A stretch of DNA of 64,000 bases from Heterocephalus glaber (GCF_000247695.1 NW_004624781.1:12383468-12447467), one strand, 5' to 3'. Shown: positions 1 through 11,118, counted from the stretch's first letter. Numbers and translations: made by a program. The notes: generated by a model not told the origin, from the letters alone.

Positions 1-510
1 AGTGAATAAACTCTTCAATATAACAACTTTACCCTTCGGGATGGGGAGTTAGAAGGGGTTGGAGAGGGAGGTACAGATGGGAAGAAGGAGAGAAGAAGGT
101 TACCAGTGTGGCCAGAGGACACAGGTGAGAAGGAATAAAAGAATAATAGGAAAATAAAGAAGAACTCCGAATGAGGACTAAAACAGGGACAAAAAGAGAA
201 GATGAACAATGTGGGACAGCAAGAGAGTGAGTGTAAGAGAGAGAGAAAGGAAAGAGAAAAGAAAGAAGAAAAGAAAAAAAGGATAAAAAAACCAAATATT
301 TGCAAAGAGTAGGAAAGAAATTAAAGATAAGAGGAGCAAAAGAAAAGAGAAAAAAACAAACTAATAATACTAATTTGGGGAATAAAAAATAACAATGAAG
401 ATGAAGGGCCTCTTTCAGGGTATGTCTCTCCTGTCACAATAGGCAACATGGGTAGCAGTGTGCAGATATAAATCAATGAGTCTCAGCAAGCTAGTCACAG
501 TCCTGTGAGA
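1..510. repeat. Purine-rich low-complexity tract and flank
   Basis: From about 36 to 365 the plus strand is dominated by A and G (GGGAGGTA, AAGAGAAAAG and AAAGAAAAAAAGG type words). The mirrored minus-strand frames are S/F/L-rich, which is a composition artefact and not a protein. The LINE-1 3' UTRs elsewhere in the window also carry polypurine tracts, so an old LINE-1 tail is possible, but no diagnostic 3' end was seen. The rest of the interval holds nothing recognised. Confidence 0.5.
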
Positions 511-752
511 TTCAAGCAGATTTCTGGCTACAGGTCTCAAGTTGAGCTCCCTGTCCTTCCTGCAGGGTTGAACTCTGCAGAGTTGTATTGCAGGTTCCAG
601 CTGCCCTTCCCCTGAATATAGTCCCAGTCCTGATGGGAGGTGAAGATGACTCCAACTTCCCCAGTACAGTGGTCTGGTGGTCCGGTGTGCTCTGCGTCTT
701 TGTAGTGTGGAACCAGGTGGCTGTACAGAGAGGCCAGAGGAGCGGTGGCGGG
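511..752. other. Unassigned sequence
   Basis: No gene or repeat family was recognised. The open frames here overlap the GT microsatellite and show no conserved motif. Confidence 0.4.
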
Positions 753-776
753 GTGTGTGTGTGTGTGTGTGTGTGT
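753..776. repeat. (GT)n microsatellite
   Basis: About 12 uninterrupted GT units. The (HT)n and (CV)n peptides read across it in the overlapping frames are artefacts. Confidence 0.95.
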
Positions 777-884
777 CCAGTGAATTGCTGCCGGGGTGTG
801 GGCTGATTCATTGTGTTCCACGTGACTGGACTTGCGACCTTGGTACGGTGTCCGCAGACCTGGCTGTCTGCCATCTTTTGTCTT

Positions 885-1015
885 TTTGATAATAGCCATT
901 CCTACTAGAGTGAGGCAACATCTCCCTGTAGTTTTGATTTGCATTTCTCTGATAATTGGTGATGTCAACCACTGATACCACTACCATGTACAATTTTTCA
1001 TGTTTTTATGTCTCA
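885..1015 (-). mobile_element. LINE-1 ORF2 C-terminal fragment
   Basis: Read on the minus strand, the stretch encodes IREMQIKTT followed by a MAIIKK-like segment. This is the hallmark of the LINE-1 ORF2 C-terminal part (IREMQIKTT...RMAIIKK). It is short and degenerate, without ORF1 or a 3' tail, so it is an old truncated copy. Confidence 0.75.
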
Positions 1016-1147
1016 GTTAATTTTTTTTAAATATAAGTAAAGAATATAATGTCTGAGACAAGTTTTAAAATACAAAGACTATGTCAAGAGGAAAAAAGGC
1101 AGAGTTCCCAAGTCAACAGAGAAAACCTATTGGAAGTGCTAAGAGGT

Positions 1148-1510
1148 TGTTATGGTTATATGTAGATGTCCCCCTAAAGCCTCATGCAATCTTTCATAGG
1201 CAGAGCTTTTGGGAGGTGATTGGATTGTGGTTGTTTGTAGCTGACTTGCTGTTAGGAGGTGGGGTCTGGTGGGCAGGGATGGATCACTGGGGCACTTGGC
1301 TTGGACGGGTTTATCTTTCCCCAACCCAGCTCCTCCACTCACTCTCTCTGCTTCCCTGCATCCATTCCAGGAGCAGCCTCCTCTGATCTCCTCAGCCATG
1401 TATTTCTGCTGTTCTGTGCAGCCTTGGACTGAAATGTGAGCCAAAATAAGCCTTTCCTTCCTTTAAGTTGTGTACGCATTGTGTCTCAGTGATGAAGACA
1501 GTGACTAACA
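1148..1510 (+). mobile_element. Solo MaLR-type LTR
   Basis: Starts TGTTATGG, continues with a TAGATGTCCCCCTAAAGCCTC-like 5' end and GGGAGGTGATTGGAT, and ends ...TGTGTCTCAGTGATGAAGACAGTGACTAACA-like. This matches the general plan of rodent MaLR (ERVL-related) LTRs. Four relatives occur at 6022, 32500, 54820 and 58781. No internal retroviral region is attached, so it is a solo LTR. No matching 5-bp TSD was found, consistent with age. Confidence 0.75.
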
Positions 1511-2484
1511 TGTAAGTTTAGGCTTTTCCTGTAAATTACTGAGGCCATGACAGTTTTTCAGTAAGAGAAGGGTGAAGTCAGAGCTGAGCTTTGGAAAGAC
1601 TCTCTGAAGGTGGGAGTAGTAAAGAGGGTTGCAGTAGAGACAAAGAAACCATTTTGCAGTGCCCTGGATGAGGGACCTGCACTAAAGAGCTATGGAGCCA
1701 AGTGTTGAAAGACCAACTTGTCTATGTTGAAATATAGATAAGGGTGAGTGTGTGTGTGTGTGTGTGTGTGCACTTTTATTCTTCACTCATTCATTCATTC
1801 ATTCCTGGTTTTAGCTAGTTGTTTTGAAAGCCACAACCAAAGACATTGTAAGTGGTTACCTTCTTCAGGGTTATGATAGGTTACTTCCCTTCACCATCAG
1901 CTTTGTGGGGTCTGTGGTTTCCAAGCCAAATCCACAAATATTTATGGAGCAAGACACTGGACTCAGCCCTGGAAATAATCCACTTCTGTGCCACACAACT
2001 GCATCCCAGTCATTTGAACTGGGGATCTAATGTCACCTGCACCAGTTAGAATTGTGCAATAGGCAAAGCCCTCAAGTGCACAGCCTGTGTGGTAGGGAAG
2101 AAACAAATCACTATATCTTCCCTTCCCAGGGAGTTTCATCCATCTGCCCTTACTAGTGAGTTAAGTGTAAATAAATAAACACAACCCAATTCACCAGTAA
2201 CCTTTAGTGCCTTTCATTAATCAGAGTAATGAGGGGTTTTTTTCTGGGGCCTTCACTGAAGCGATAGGAAGAAAAATGGTGACATGAGGTCAGTTTAGCA
2301 CCAGCTCTATGACACTTTGTCAATACGATATTGGCAATTCAGTTATAGTGAAAAATAAGGGCATTATTTAGCTGTTAGAAGTTAGTAAATAGATTATTTG
2401 TTATGTTATCTGCCATCAGTCAGAAGCCAAGCCAACAAGATACAAGCTGCCTGATAATTTTCCTGCAATAGCCTAAAATGCCTC
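1511..2484. other. Unique sequence with two microsatellites
   Basis: Holds a (GT)n run at 1747-1770 and a short (ATTC)n run at about 1785-1804. Otherwise no gene or repeat was recognised. The small frames here have no family motif. Confidence 0.5.
1747..1770. repeat. (TG)n microsatellite
   Basis: Twelve TG units, followed 15 bases later by about five ATTC units (1785-1804). Confidence 0.95.
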
Positions 2485-2493
2485 TCTCCTCTC

Positions 2494-2525
<32 letters not shown>

Positions 2526-2526
2526 C
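2485..2526. repeat. (CT)n microsatellite
   Basis: Imperfect then perfect CT run, producing an ERER-rich frame on the minus strand that is not a gene. Confidence 0.9.
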
Positions 2527-3304
2527 TCACCTCCTTCCCTCCCTGTATCTGTGTCTTCGTCTCTCCCTGTGCCTGCGATGGTGTGTGTTAGAAAATTTGT
2601 GTGTGTTGTAATATTTGAGATTGATGAATGTGGGAATTTATTAACAGGAAATGAAAACTGATAGGTATTTAACATTTAATGTGAAATAATCTACTGTAAC
2701 ATAAAAAACTCAAAATAATACTAACTGTTTTAATTGTCCCTGATAATGAAACTGTCACTGCAGTCATTAAAAAGATAGGTGGATAGTGAGTTATTGACTA
2801 AGCTCTTCAAATAAAGTGGGTTAATTTTAAACCTAAATTTAACTTAAATTGAATGATTACCTGCCCTCCCCCGCCATGTGGGGGTGGGAGTGTGAGCACC
2901 AAAATCTATTTGTATCATCATTTGCCAGGGATAGGCCCAAAGTCAACAAGTCAGTATAAGGTAACAAAAATTACTGGCAGTGAAATCTTCACTTTTACTA
3001 CAATGGATTATTTAATAAAAAGTGAGATAGCATAGGTTAGCTATACCACATAGTCTTGATAGGATGAGTCCCTCCCCTCCATTTTCTTTTAAATATATCT
3101 TTATGATATTGCTCCTTACATCTAATTATTAGTTAAAACTGTCGTAAGATTCCTCATAGTATTCCTTTTATTTTTATATTTCAATTGTATATGTAGTTAC
3201 ATTTCTCTTCCTTTTTTATATACTGATCATTTCAATTTTCTTTTTCTGTTCAATCTTACCAATAATTCTCTTTTGGGTTCCTATTTTTTAAAAAACGACT
3301 TTGG
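2527..3304. other. AT-rich unique sequence
   Basis: No repeat family or exon was recognised. Its right end (about 3290-3304, A-run then CGACTTTGG) is the left target-site copy of the PDCD5 pseudogene. Confidence 0.5.
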
Positions 3305-3861
3305 GCGACGGTCGCGCCATGGCGGATGAGGAGCTGGAGGCGCTGAGGAAGCAGAGGCTGGCCAAGCTGCAGGCGAAATACGGGGATCCTAATGATGCAG
3401 CACAATAGGAAACAGAGCGCAGGGAAGCAGAAATGAGAAACAGTATCTTAGCTCAATTTCTGAATCAATCAGCCCGGGCCAGGTTAAGTATCTTAGCACT
3501 TGTAAAGCCTGAAAAAAACAAAAGCAGTAGAGAATTACCTTATACAGATGGCAAAGTATGGACAGCTAAGTGGGAAGGTCTCAGAACAAGGTTTAATAGA
3601 AATCCTTGAAAAAGTAAGCCAACAAACAGAAAACAACAGATCAATTCAACAGAAGAAAAGTAATGGACTCTGATGAAGATGATGATTACTGAACTAAAAA
3701 TGTTTAGAGACTGACACTTAATGGAACAATTTTAGGGTAGAAGTTAAAATCTGTTTAAATGTTTACTTTGTTTTGTCTATATGCCTTTAAAAAAAAATAA
3801 ACTTGTTATGCAAAAAGTTGTTTTAGTATCACAGCCAAGTGACCAGAAAAAAAAAAAAAAA
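3305..3861 (+). pseudogene. PDCD5: Processed pseudogene of PDCD5 (programmed cell death 5)
   Basis: PDCD5 is a small (about 125 aa) nuclear/cytoplasmic protein linked to apoptosis. This is an intronless retrocopy. The ATG at 3319 opens [20 protein letters not shown], matching the PDCD5 N-terminus. Codon 30 (normally Gln) is TAG at 3406-3408. Beyond it the frame still encodes EMRNSILAQ and SARARLS, then an extra A in the A-run near 3512-3518 shifts the frame. Downstream [12 protein letters not shown] and EQGLIEIL appear in the new frame. A net loss of about 5 bases before the C-terminus shifts it again, and the terminal MDSDEDDDY is followed by TGA at 3690-3692. A 3' UTR with AATAAA (3796-3801) and an A-tail (3847-3861) follow. 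Flanks show an imperfect TSD (CGACTTTGG before, CAACTTTGG after). It is an L1-mobilised copy and not expected to make protein. Confidence 0.95.
3796..3801 (+). promoter_or_regulatory. Polyadenylation signal inherited by the PDCD5 retrocopy
   Basis: AATAAA lies 46 bases before the A-tail of the pseudogene. It shows that a mature polyadenylated mRNA was copied. Confidence 0.85.
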
Positions 3862-3929
3862 GCAACTTTGGACTTTTTCATTGTCACTTGTGTTTTTCTT
3901 TTGTCATCTCCCTCCCTCTGTATTTTTAA

Positions 3930-4021
3930 TTTTTCTTTTTTTTTCTTTTTGTACCAGGAATCAAACTCAGGACCTTGCACTTGCCAGGCAGGTGTGGCAC
4001 CACTGAGCTAAATCCTCAGCC
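3930..4021 (-). mobile_element. ID-like tRNA-derived SINE
   Basis: On the minus strand it reads GGCTGAGGATTTAGCTCAGTGG (A box) through GGCAAGTGCAAGGTCC to GAGTTTGATTCC (B box), then GTAC and an A-rich tail (T-run here at the left). Confidence 0.9.
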
Positions 4022-4479
4022 TCACCTCTACATTTTTTTACTTTATTCTGCTCCACATTTTCAAACTTATTAACTAGACCCCATTAATTAATTTTTGCCT
4101 TTTATCCTTTCCTAATATAAGCATTAAAAGGTCTATATTTTTAAATCTAAATACTTAAAGATATAAAATACCACTTTTACTGCATCTAAGCTTTGGCATG
4201 TATAATTTTAATTATTCATTCATGTGATAAACATTTTAAACTGTTCATTACAATTTCATCTTTGACCAGGAGATGTAATAATAATTGGTGTATTTTGAAA
4301 CTTGACCCATTTCATCCCCCTCGGAAATTTAGGAAGTCTGCCCCTAATATACGTGGTGGCCAGGGCAAGAATAAAAACAGTATGCTGACATATTCTACAT
4401 CTAAGTGTTTAAAATTGAAATTAAAACTGGCGCACTAAATGTGTCTTGTCCCCCTACTTTGAAAAATATACCTTCATAA
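4022..4479. other. Unassigned AT-rich sequence
   Basis: A frame at 4193-4438 encodes a basic KFRKSAPNIRGGQGKNKN segment that resembles no family I can name. It has no splice context or conserved domain. The stretch may be part of an old LINE, since a LINE-1 3' end follows directly. Confidence 0.35.
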
Positions 4480-4665
4480 AAAGGAGAAAATTATGTGGAG
4501 ATCAAAGGATAGGTGGAGTGCAGAGGGAGGGAAGGGAGAGGGGATGAAAAAGGGAATGAAGATGTATTGTGTACATGTACCAGCTCCTCACAAGGAAAGT
4601 AAACCTCATGCACTACACACGTGTACTAATAAACTAAAATTTTTAAGTTATAAAAAAAAATAAAG
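4480..4665 (+). mobile_element. LINE-1 3' UTR fragment with A-rich tail
   Basis: A polypurine stretch (GGGAGGGAAGGGAGAGGGG) is followed by ATGTATTGTGTACATGTACCAG, TACTAATAAAC and an A-run. This matches the general order of the LINE-1 3' ends elsewhere in the window (polypurine, TGTACC, AATAAA-like, tail). Confidence 0.6.
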
Positions 4666-5603
4666 TAAACCTAAAAAGCCTAAAAACCCTTCTATGACTA
4701 AAAGATGGCAAAATAGTGACAGCAACTGCAATTAATTATTGTAGCATATGTCTGGGTATTCCTTTGATAGGCTGGCGAGGTTTGGCTGAGAAATAGAATG
4801 TGGACTTACATAATTGATAATCATTTATTTCCTTTCATAAAATTTCATTTTTGCCTTCATTTCAGGAAGTCACTAATTATGTTACACAACCAAGATGTTC
4901 ACACAATTGGTATTCCTTTAACATGAATGATTTAAAGGACTAAAAATAAATGGAAATTGCATTCCAAATGTAAATATTTGGGCATCAAAATTATTCACTT
5001 AATTCAATATTATCTCAAGAAACTTAAACTTCCTGATGTGATCTTTGGAAACTTTATCATTATATATTTGTGTATTCCAAAGTTATCTGTCACTTTGGTG
5101 CTCAATGTCTCTCTCGTTTCTAATGTAAAGAATCTCCAGGCACCGCATGGCATGTCAGAGCCACAGATCTGTCCCTGTGATAGAGCAGTGTCGAGTTGTC
5201 TAAGACCGAGAAATCTCCACAGCCCTGGGCATCTAGCAAGTACTGTGCTAATCTGTGAGTCCTCTAGATCCACAAATCAGAACACAAATAAGGGGAAAAA
5301 AACCAAAGACACCTGAGACTAATGAGCAGTATTTTATAGTGAGGACCTGAACAGAAGGATTGGAAGTTGATTCATTTATCTTTTCTTTTATCCCAGAGTT
5401 CAACCCATCAAATCCTCTTCTGCCTCCCATCACCAGCACCAACAGCGGTGTCCATACCCAGCATCAATGAGGTCACTACATGTAGACTCCATCTTCCTGT
5501 CTTAGGTGCAGTCTAGCACAAATGTTTGTTTCTCTGAAACTTAATAGAGTTTAGTAACAGAATGGCTATATAGAATATGGCTGTGCTATGCTGATGCAGA
5601 GCA

Positions 5604-5609
<6 letters not shown>
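4666..5609. other. Unique AT-rich sequence
   Basis: No exon, RNA gene or known repeat was recognised. The overlapping frames at about 4957-5316 on both strands are unsupported. Confidence 0.45.

Positions 5610-5642
<33 letters not shown>
5610..5642. repeat. (TG)n microsatellite
   Basis: About 16 TG units. It gives a (HT)n run in the minus-strand frame. Confidence 0.95.
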
Positions 5643-5643
<1 letters not shown>

Positions 5644-6021
5644 GTGGATTGTGTGCATGTCTGTTTGTAATCTGAGGGGCTTCTCTAACGCATGAGATGC
5701 AGGGCAGGGTCCTTTCTCACCCAGGCATGAGGCTGATGCCAGGCCAGCTTTTTTTCCCTGCCAGCCCACCCAGAGCCATCCTTCCTGGCCCCCCTTCCAC
5801 CTGCTGCTAGCCCACACCAGCTGCAACCTACCTTCACTCACATTTTGTTGCTTTTTTCAGTTTGAGAGACAGAAATCTTTAGAGACATCTCCTATCTCTT
5901 GTATAACTAGCAGTCTCCAAGACTCTCTAGGGTTTAATTCTGGAACCCTGGTGCTGGTCTCCAGGGAAAAGGCAATTTAAGCACCCAGCCAGTCGTCAGA
6001 GGTAAAAGTCTCCAAACCTGA
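5643..6021. other. Unique sequence
   Basis: No gene or repeat was recognised. A purine/pyrimidine-balanced stretch ends at the start of a MaLR LTR. Confidence 0.4.
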
Positions 6022-6466
6022 TGTTATGGCTTATATCTAGATGTCCACCCAAAGCCTCATGTGGTCATAGGTGGAGATTTTCAGAGGTGGCCAGATCTAG
6101 CATGTGTGATGCTGAGATCAAGGATGTGATGCTGGGATTGATTCATGATGCGATGCTAGGATTAAGGCTGCCTCACCCTAGGTGTGAGTGCTACCCACCC
6201 CAAAGATGGGTAGCTTGGATAAGATATAAGGGACAGAAAGGAGTTGTTTCTTGTCATTTGTTGCTTGCTGCTTTGCTCCTTCACTACTTTGCTGCCTTCT
6301 GCCTTCCATGAACTCTCTCCTCTGCAATGCCTCTCTGCCACGCCACCCTGCCTTGGAGCCAGCCAACTATAAACTGAAACCTCTACAAACTGTGAGCTAA
6401 ATCTCTCCTCCTTTAACTTTGGATGTTTGGTATTTTGTCTCAGTAATGAGAAAAGTAACTAAAACA
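6022..6466 (+). mobile_element. Solo MaLR-type LTR
   Basis: Begins TGTTATGGCTTATATCTAGA and ends TCAGTAATGAGAAAAGTAACTAAAACA, with the CTCCTTTAACTTTGG...GGTATTTTGTCTCAG block typical of rodent MaLR 3' ends. The internal phrase GTGATGCTGGGATT is repeated, as it is in the copies at 32500 and 54820. No internal region is present and no clear TSD was found. Confidence 0.85.
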
Positions 6467-6625
6467 TTCAGTATGCTGAAATGTTCTATGCCACCATGTC
6501 TCCACAGAGACTGCAAGTTCTTGGAGGTCAGAGTGGCATGTCATTTGCATTTAAACCCACCACATCCACTTAATAAACATTTCTCAAAATAAAATGACTA
6601 TGAAAGTCAAAGGAAGGGCAGGATT

Positions 6626-6950
6626 GACTTCATAAAAGTGAAAAGTTCTGTAGGTCAAGAAAATTCCTAGTAGTCTTAGAAAAATATTTGAATCAAATAT
6701 GCCAGAGAGTTATTCTTAGGATGGAGTGTTCACACAAATGAAAAAAACAGATAAAAAGAACCTAAAACTCACACTGGTGAAGGGCAGAGTACCCAAAAGA
6801 CAATTCTCAAAGGAGGAAATGCCCCTAGAAATAAATGCATAACTGACACAAAGATCTGGAAACAGTTTAGTAGTCAAAATTCTCAAGCTCTGCTTTATTT
6901 GACCTAATAATCCCACTGCTAAAAATCTACCTGAAAAAAATCATAAACAT
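6626..6950 (+). mobile_element. Old LINE-1 (L1M-type) fragment
   Basis: Wording such as GGCAGAGTACCCAAAAGACAATTCTCAAAGGAGGAAATG and the end AATAATCCCACTGCTAAAAATCTACCTG-like resemble degenerate plus-strand L1M ORF2/3' sequence (cf. the 'aattctcaaaagaagaaat' phase of mammalian L1). It is highly diverged with no intact frame. Confidence 0.45.
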
Positions 6951-8129
6951 TGTAGAGGGAAGGCTTATGTATCTAACTTAAGTATAGTAAAGTTTTTCTT
7001 TTTCTAACTCTCAGGATGTTCTTCTCTGTCCTTGCTGGGGGATAGGGCAGGAGGAATTAGAGACAGGATGCAGGAGCTACGTGTTCAGAGTTGACAAGAT
7101 TAGCAGAGAATTACAGACCAATGGACACGCACCTGCCATTTAGTTTCACTCTGCCCACTGGGGATGAGGAACCTGCACCCCTGTAGCAGTCTCCACCCCT
7201 GGGCCTGATCAAAACACAGAAGGAACTCAGCATTCACACAGGCTGGAATGCAAAAGATCTTTATTCTAATCCCATACAAATCGAGAGCTCAGCCAGGCTC
7301 ATCTGTAATAGCGTTACACGAACCCTTCATGATAGCATCACAACTCAGGTGGTTTTTTCCTGCCCAAGTTTGACGCCAAGTGGCCTTGAGCCCCTCAGTA
7401 GTGTGAGACTTCAATTCAATTCAAGTATTCACAAGAGATTATTATCAGAAAGGCCAAAACTTCTCAGTTTACCCCACTGGGTTCCAGGCCACTTCATGGA
7501 ACAGAAACTCTCTGCCTCAGTGGCCCCTTCCAGGTGATAATTGATTTTAAATGGTTTTCCCTGGACCTACGGTGACACAAAACCTGGAAACGGAGAGCCC
7601 AGCTGTCCATCAAGAAGCACTGCTGCACCATGCTGCCACCTGCCACCAGGAGAGATTTTACCACCTCCAAGCCACTTGTCATTTCTCTGCAGAACACACT
7701 TAGCTGGATCAGCCTGTAATACCCCAATGTGCTTTCAACTAAGCTGCCCAGCTAAATAACAGAGGAGTAGGGCACTTGGAGCGGAGGAGACAGAGAATGA
7801 AATATAACTATCATTACCTCGCTCAACTTCAACAACGGGAAAGAGCCCTCTCCCTGAGCAGTCCAGATCCCCAATTTCAGGCGGTGTAATGGCAGCCAGC
7901 TTCGCAGCAAGAAGCAGACACTTGTCCGATGATAAGATGTCTTTCTTCTCCCATGGAGCCGATGAAGATGGTCCTTGGGCCTCATGCCAAGGTTTGGGCT
8001 GTGACCTCACAGTCAACTTGACCCTAAAGCAGTTGTTTGCAGACCCCATTTTGAATCTCCCTGAAAATCAATAACCACAGACTTCACTTCCGGAGCACTG
8101 TGCACATGCACAAGCCCACGCCACAGGGT
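6951..8129. other. Unassigned sequence
   Basis: No gene was recognised. The small frames at 7349-8074 on both strands have no domain. The stretch AAGATCTTTATTCTAAT near 7254 could be a reversed polyadenylation signal of an LTR, but I could not define its ends. Confidence 0.35.
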
Positions 8130-8361
8130 CGTATCGGAGGAGGTTAGGTTATTGGCTCCGGGCCCTTGAAGGGGATGTTGGGACTCCAGCCCCTTCCTCC
8201 CTTCCTTTGCTTCCTAGCCACACTCTCCCGCCACGATACTGGCATAGGCCCAAACAGGGCCCAGGACCGCGGACTGGTGAGTCATATAAACCTTTCCTCC
8301 TCATCAGTTGTTTTTTTTCAGGTATTTTGTCACAGCCATGGAAATCTGACTAACAGAGTGA
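8130..8361 (+). mobile_element. MaLR/MLT-like LTR 3' part
   Basis: Contains ATATAAACCTTTCCTCCTCATCAGTTG then CAGGTATTTTGTCACAGCCATGGAAATCTGACTAACAG, the standard 3' end of ERVL-MaLR LTRs. The 5' limit is uncertain. Confidence 0.65.
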
Positions 8362-8738
8362 TACAAAGTATCAGTGGAGAACAAAGGCCTTCAGAGGCCC
8401 TGGCAGAGCCCCTATCAGCCAACTCTACACTCACCTCCATGCCCCTTTGCTGTGTCTGGAACAAACCTCACTGATAGACCATGGAGCTGTATTCTATTGA
8501 GCTCAGAGGCAACCTTACAACCTTTCTCAGCATAGAACTCCTGGAAGCCACCTGGACTTAATTTCATGAGGCCTGCGGACAAAACATCCTTGTCACTCTG
8601 CCCTGGTAAATTATCTCTGTTCTAGAGAGATCCTTCCCAGACTGACTTCCTCCTCCGTGGATTTATGTACAGCTCTCTAAGGATGTGGAAAAGCAGTTTG
8701 GTGCTAAGGAAAAACAAAACCACCTATGGTAACAAATT
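8362..8738. other. Unique sequence
   Basis: No gene or repeat was recognised between the MaLR-like LTR and the SINE. Confidence 0.4.
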
Positions 8739-8856
8739 AAGAGCAAAATTACATCGGGCTGGGGATTTAGCTCAGTGGTTCTGGCACCTGCCTCGCAAGC
8801 ACAAGGTCCCGAGTTCGATCCCAGGTACCCCCCCCAAAAAAAGAGCAAAATTACAT
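8739..8856 (+). mobile_element. ID-like SINE with perfect 16-bp TSD
   Basis: The SINE body at 8756-8830 has an A box (TTTAGCTCAGTGG) and B box (GAGTTCGATCCC), then a C-run and A-tail. The flanking direct repeats AAGAGCAAAATTACAT at 8739-8754 and 8841-8856 are identical, so the insertion is comparatively recent. It carries the CTCGCAAG...AAGGTCC variant (type B). Confidence 0.97.
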
Positions 8857-8924
8857 AAGGTGCTTTTTTTTTCCTTTTTAATGGTATTCTAACTGTATTT
8901 TCCAACTAAGTCATAAAATCGTTT

Positions 8925-9130
8925 CCCAAGCCAGAAGTATCATTGTCCTCATTTCACAGGTAGAAAACTAGGAAGTACAGAGAGGTTATTTTTTGTTGTT
9001 GTGGTTACTGGAGATTGAACTCGGGTCCTTGCGCTTGCGTAGCAGGCGGCGAAACCACTGAGCTAATCCCCCGGCCAAGTACAGAGAGGTTAATGGCGGT
9101 GTCTAAAAGCACACAGCACGCCCTCATCAG
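8925..9130 (-). repeat. MIR element, split by a SINE
   Basis: CATTGTCCTCATTTCACAGG...GAAAACTAGGAAGTACAGAGAGGTTA is the antisense MIR core (cf. CCCATTTTACAGATGAGGAAACTGAGGCACAGAGAGGTTA). It resumes after the SINE at 8989-9076. Confidence 0.7.
8973..9092 (-). mobile_element. ID-like SINE inside MIR, perfect 16-bp TSD
   Basis: The minus-strand SINE at 8989-9076 (T-rich tail on the left, B box complement GAACTCGGGTCC, A box complement CCACTGAGCTAA) is bounded by AAGTACAGAGAGGTTA at 8973-8988 and 9077-9092. The TSD is cut from the MIR core. Type A variant (TGCTACGCAAG...AAGGACC). Confidence 0.97.
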
Positions 9131-10399
9131 AAAGAGCTGGAGAGGCAAGTACAGTCCAGAGCTCCCACTGTTCTGTGATAACCCAAACTTTCCTGAACAA
9201 GTTTGGCTTGGCCTAATTGGCCTTCAATTTTAAAAAATGTCTTTCATTAAAAATATAATTTGAAGAACTGGGTAATTGACTCACATTTGATTAAGGCAGA
9301 TTCTATTGGATTAACATGATTAATAGGTAAAATTATAATCAAACAGAAAGCAGTACAAAAGGTGACTAAATCATGGATCACACTAAGATACTAAATGTTT
9401 TTAAAAAGATAGATGTGCTGGGGTGGTTTTTTCCCTACATTAGAAATATTCATTTCACAGTGGATCTCACACTGTTCAATACAGTAGGATAATTAGAATG
9501 ATGTTTGTGTTCAGTACTAAAAGAGGAACTTGGGAGGTGTTTTGATTTCACAGTACGGGAAACCTCAGCTGCCCCCTCTCTGATTCTGCCCCAAGTGAGT
9601 TCGCTCAAGCTGGCTTATAAATTCCTGAAAATGACAAGGAATTAAGGCCACTGCAGTGGTTCGCCCTGCACACACCTAAGTATAGTCCACGCCACATCAG
9701 ATTTCACAGCTCCCCCAGGAACTGTACTGTTCCCAAGCATGCGCAGGGCTAACACATTCCACAGGTATTTTCTACAAGTGCAAAGTTGTATCCCCAACAG
9801 AATCATAGTTAAATGATATGAAACTTCTACAACATCAGTCACTTTCAGGCAGCCAGGCCAGGAATTGAAATACAAACTAAAATATTCAGGGATTTTTGTC
9901 ACTCGGTCCTATGTTCTGCCCAGAAATGGGAGGTTCCGTATCATGAATGGAGGTGTTTGTGACAAATGACACTCTTCTCACCATTGTGACTTTCTTCGGT
10001 TTAGGGGGCTGACTGAGTGAGGGTGGCCTCCTTCCTAAAATGTCCATGTCTCATAACCGGAAGAGCTTTAATCATTTCACCATCTTCATCATTGACCCCA
10101 AAGCCACTTCCATAAGGTACAATATAAAGCAAACACCGACTCCCTAGCAAAGTCAACACCTAATTAACTTGACCCTCCCAAGATTGCCCTGCATGGAAAA
10201 TCTGGAGCCTCCTCTGCATTCCCTGCTTTTACCATGTCATTACTTCTCTGATCCAACAAATGTCTAAGAACGGGAACTGAAGAGTGATAGCACAATGATA
10301 AGTTAGCTTTCTTTGTGTACAAGAAAGACAAAACGTTTGAAGATGGATAATATCTACTCTGGAAAGGGTTTGGCGATCAAGCAATCCCAGGCATAACTA
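9131..10399. other. Unique sequence
   Basis: No exon, RNA gene or repeat was recognised. Confidence 0.4.
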
Positions 10400-10760
10400 G
10401 CTGGAGTACATACTGGATGACAATTTGGTAGTGTCTGTCAAAATAGTAATCAACTGTGTGTGCCCTCTGACCAAGTCATTCCATGTCGCCCTACACACAA
10501 TGACAAGGACTCGAGGTTGTTTGCTGTAGCAATTATTCTGTGTTTTTCATTTGCATTTCAACGTATTAGAAACATCTTAATTGTCAGTAGGAAAAAAATC
10601 AAATAACTCATGATATAGCTGCAATATGGAATACATATAGATCTCTATTTTGAAAGGTAGATCCAACCATAATGTCAAGGAAAGATTTACATAGTATATT
10701 TTAAGTGAAAAAAGTAGGTGGTTGAAATAGAGATTTTTATAATTCCTATCTACATATTTT
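10400..10760 (+). mobile_element. Old LINE-1 (L1M/HAL1-like) 3' region
   Basis: Follows the classic order of mammalian L1M text: GACAATTTGGTAGTGTCTGTCAAAAT, CCCTCTGACCAAGTCATTCC, TTGTTTGCTGTAGCAATTATT, ATAGCTGCAATATGGAATAC and a TTAAGTGAAAAAAGTAGG ending. Strongly diverged and non-coding. Confidence 0.7.
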
Positions 10761-11052
10761 TTAAAACATTATATGTGTATTCTATGTTTTTAAATGGAAT
10801 TTTTTAAATAACTGGAATGGACCCCGGAGGTTTTGAGGGAACAGTTCTCAGCACAGTTGTGACACCATCACAAAAGACTCTGCTGGAACCACGACTTTGA
10901 ATGAAGGACAGTACACACTATACACAAAATGCTTCTGCCTGCAAGGATGTCCACCCAGTACCTGTCTGCCCAGCCTTGGCTGGCACCACCCTCGTTACTC
11001 ATCCCTGTGGTCGAGGGTTATTATTTCAACGTGACTTGTGTGATCCTCCTCA
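10761..11052. other. Unique sequence
   Basis: Nothing recognised. Confidence 0.35.
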
Positions 11053-11118
11053 TTTTTCCTTTTTTACCAGTACCGGAAATCAAACTCAGGACCTTGCACC
11101 TGCAAGTCAGGCACGGCT
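11053..11118 (-). mobile_element. Truncated ID-like SINE
   Basis: The minus-strand B-box half is present (TACCAGTACCGGAAATCAAACTCAGGACC complement). The A-box half is missing, because the copy stops after CAAGTCAGGCACGGCTCA. Confidence 0.75.

Noticed and set aside
15..305. S/F/L-rich frames at the window start
   Set aside because: Produced by the purine-rich tract read on the minus strand.
4193..4438. Frame with KFRKSAPNIRGGQGKNKN as a ribosomal-protein-like retrocopy
   Set aside because: I could not match it to any protein family, and no A-tail/TSD pair specific to it was found.
7030..7340. Antisense LTR suggested by a reversed TTTATT
   Set aside because: Neither end nor a relative in the window could be defined.
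8756..8830. tRNA gene at SINE copies (this and similar positions)
   Set aside because: A and B boxes are present, but the sequences cannot fold an anticodon arm and acceptor stem. A-tails and TSDs show they are SINEs.
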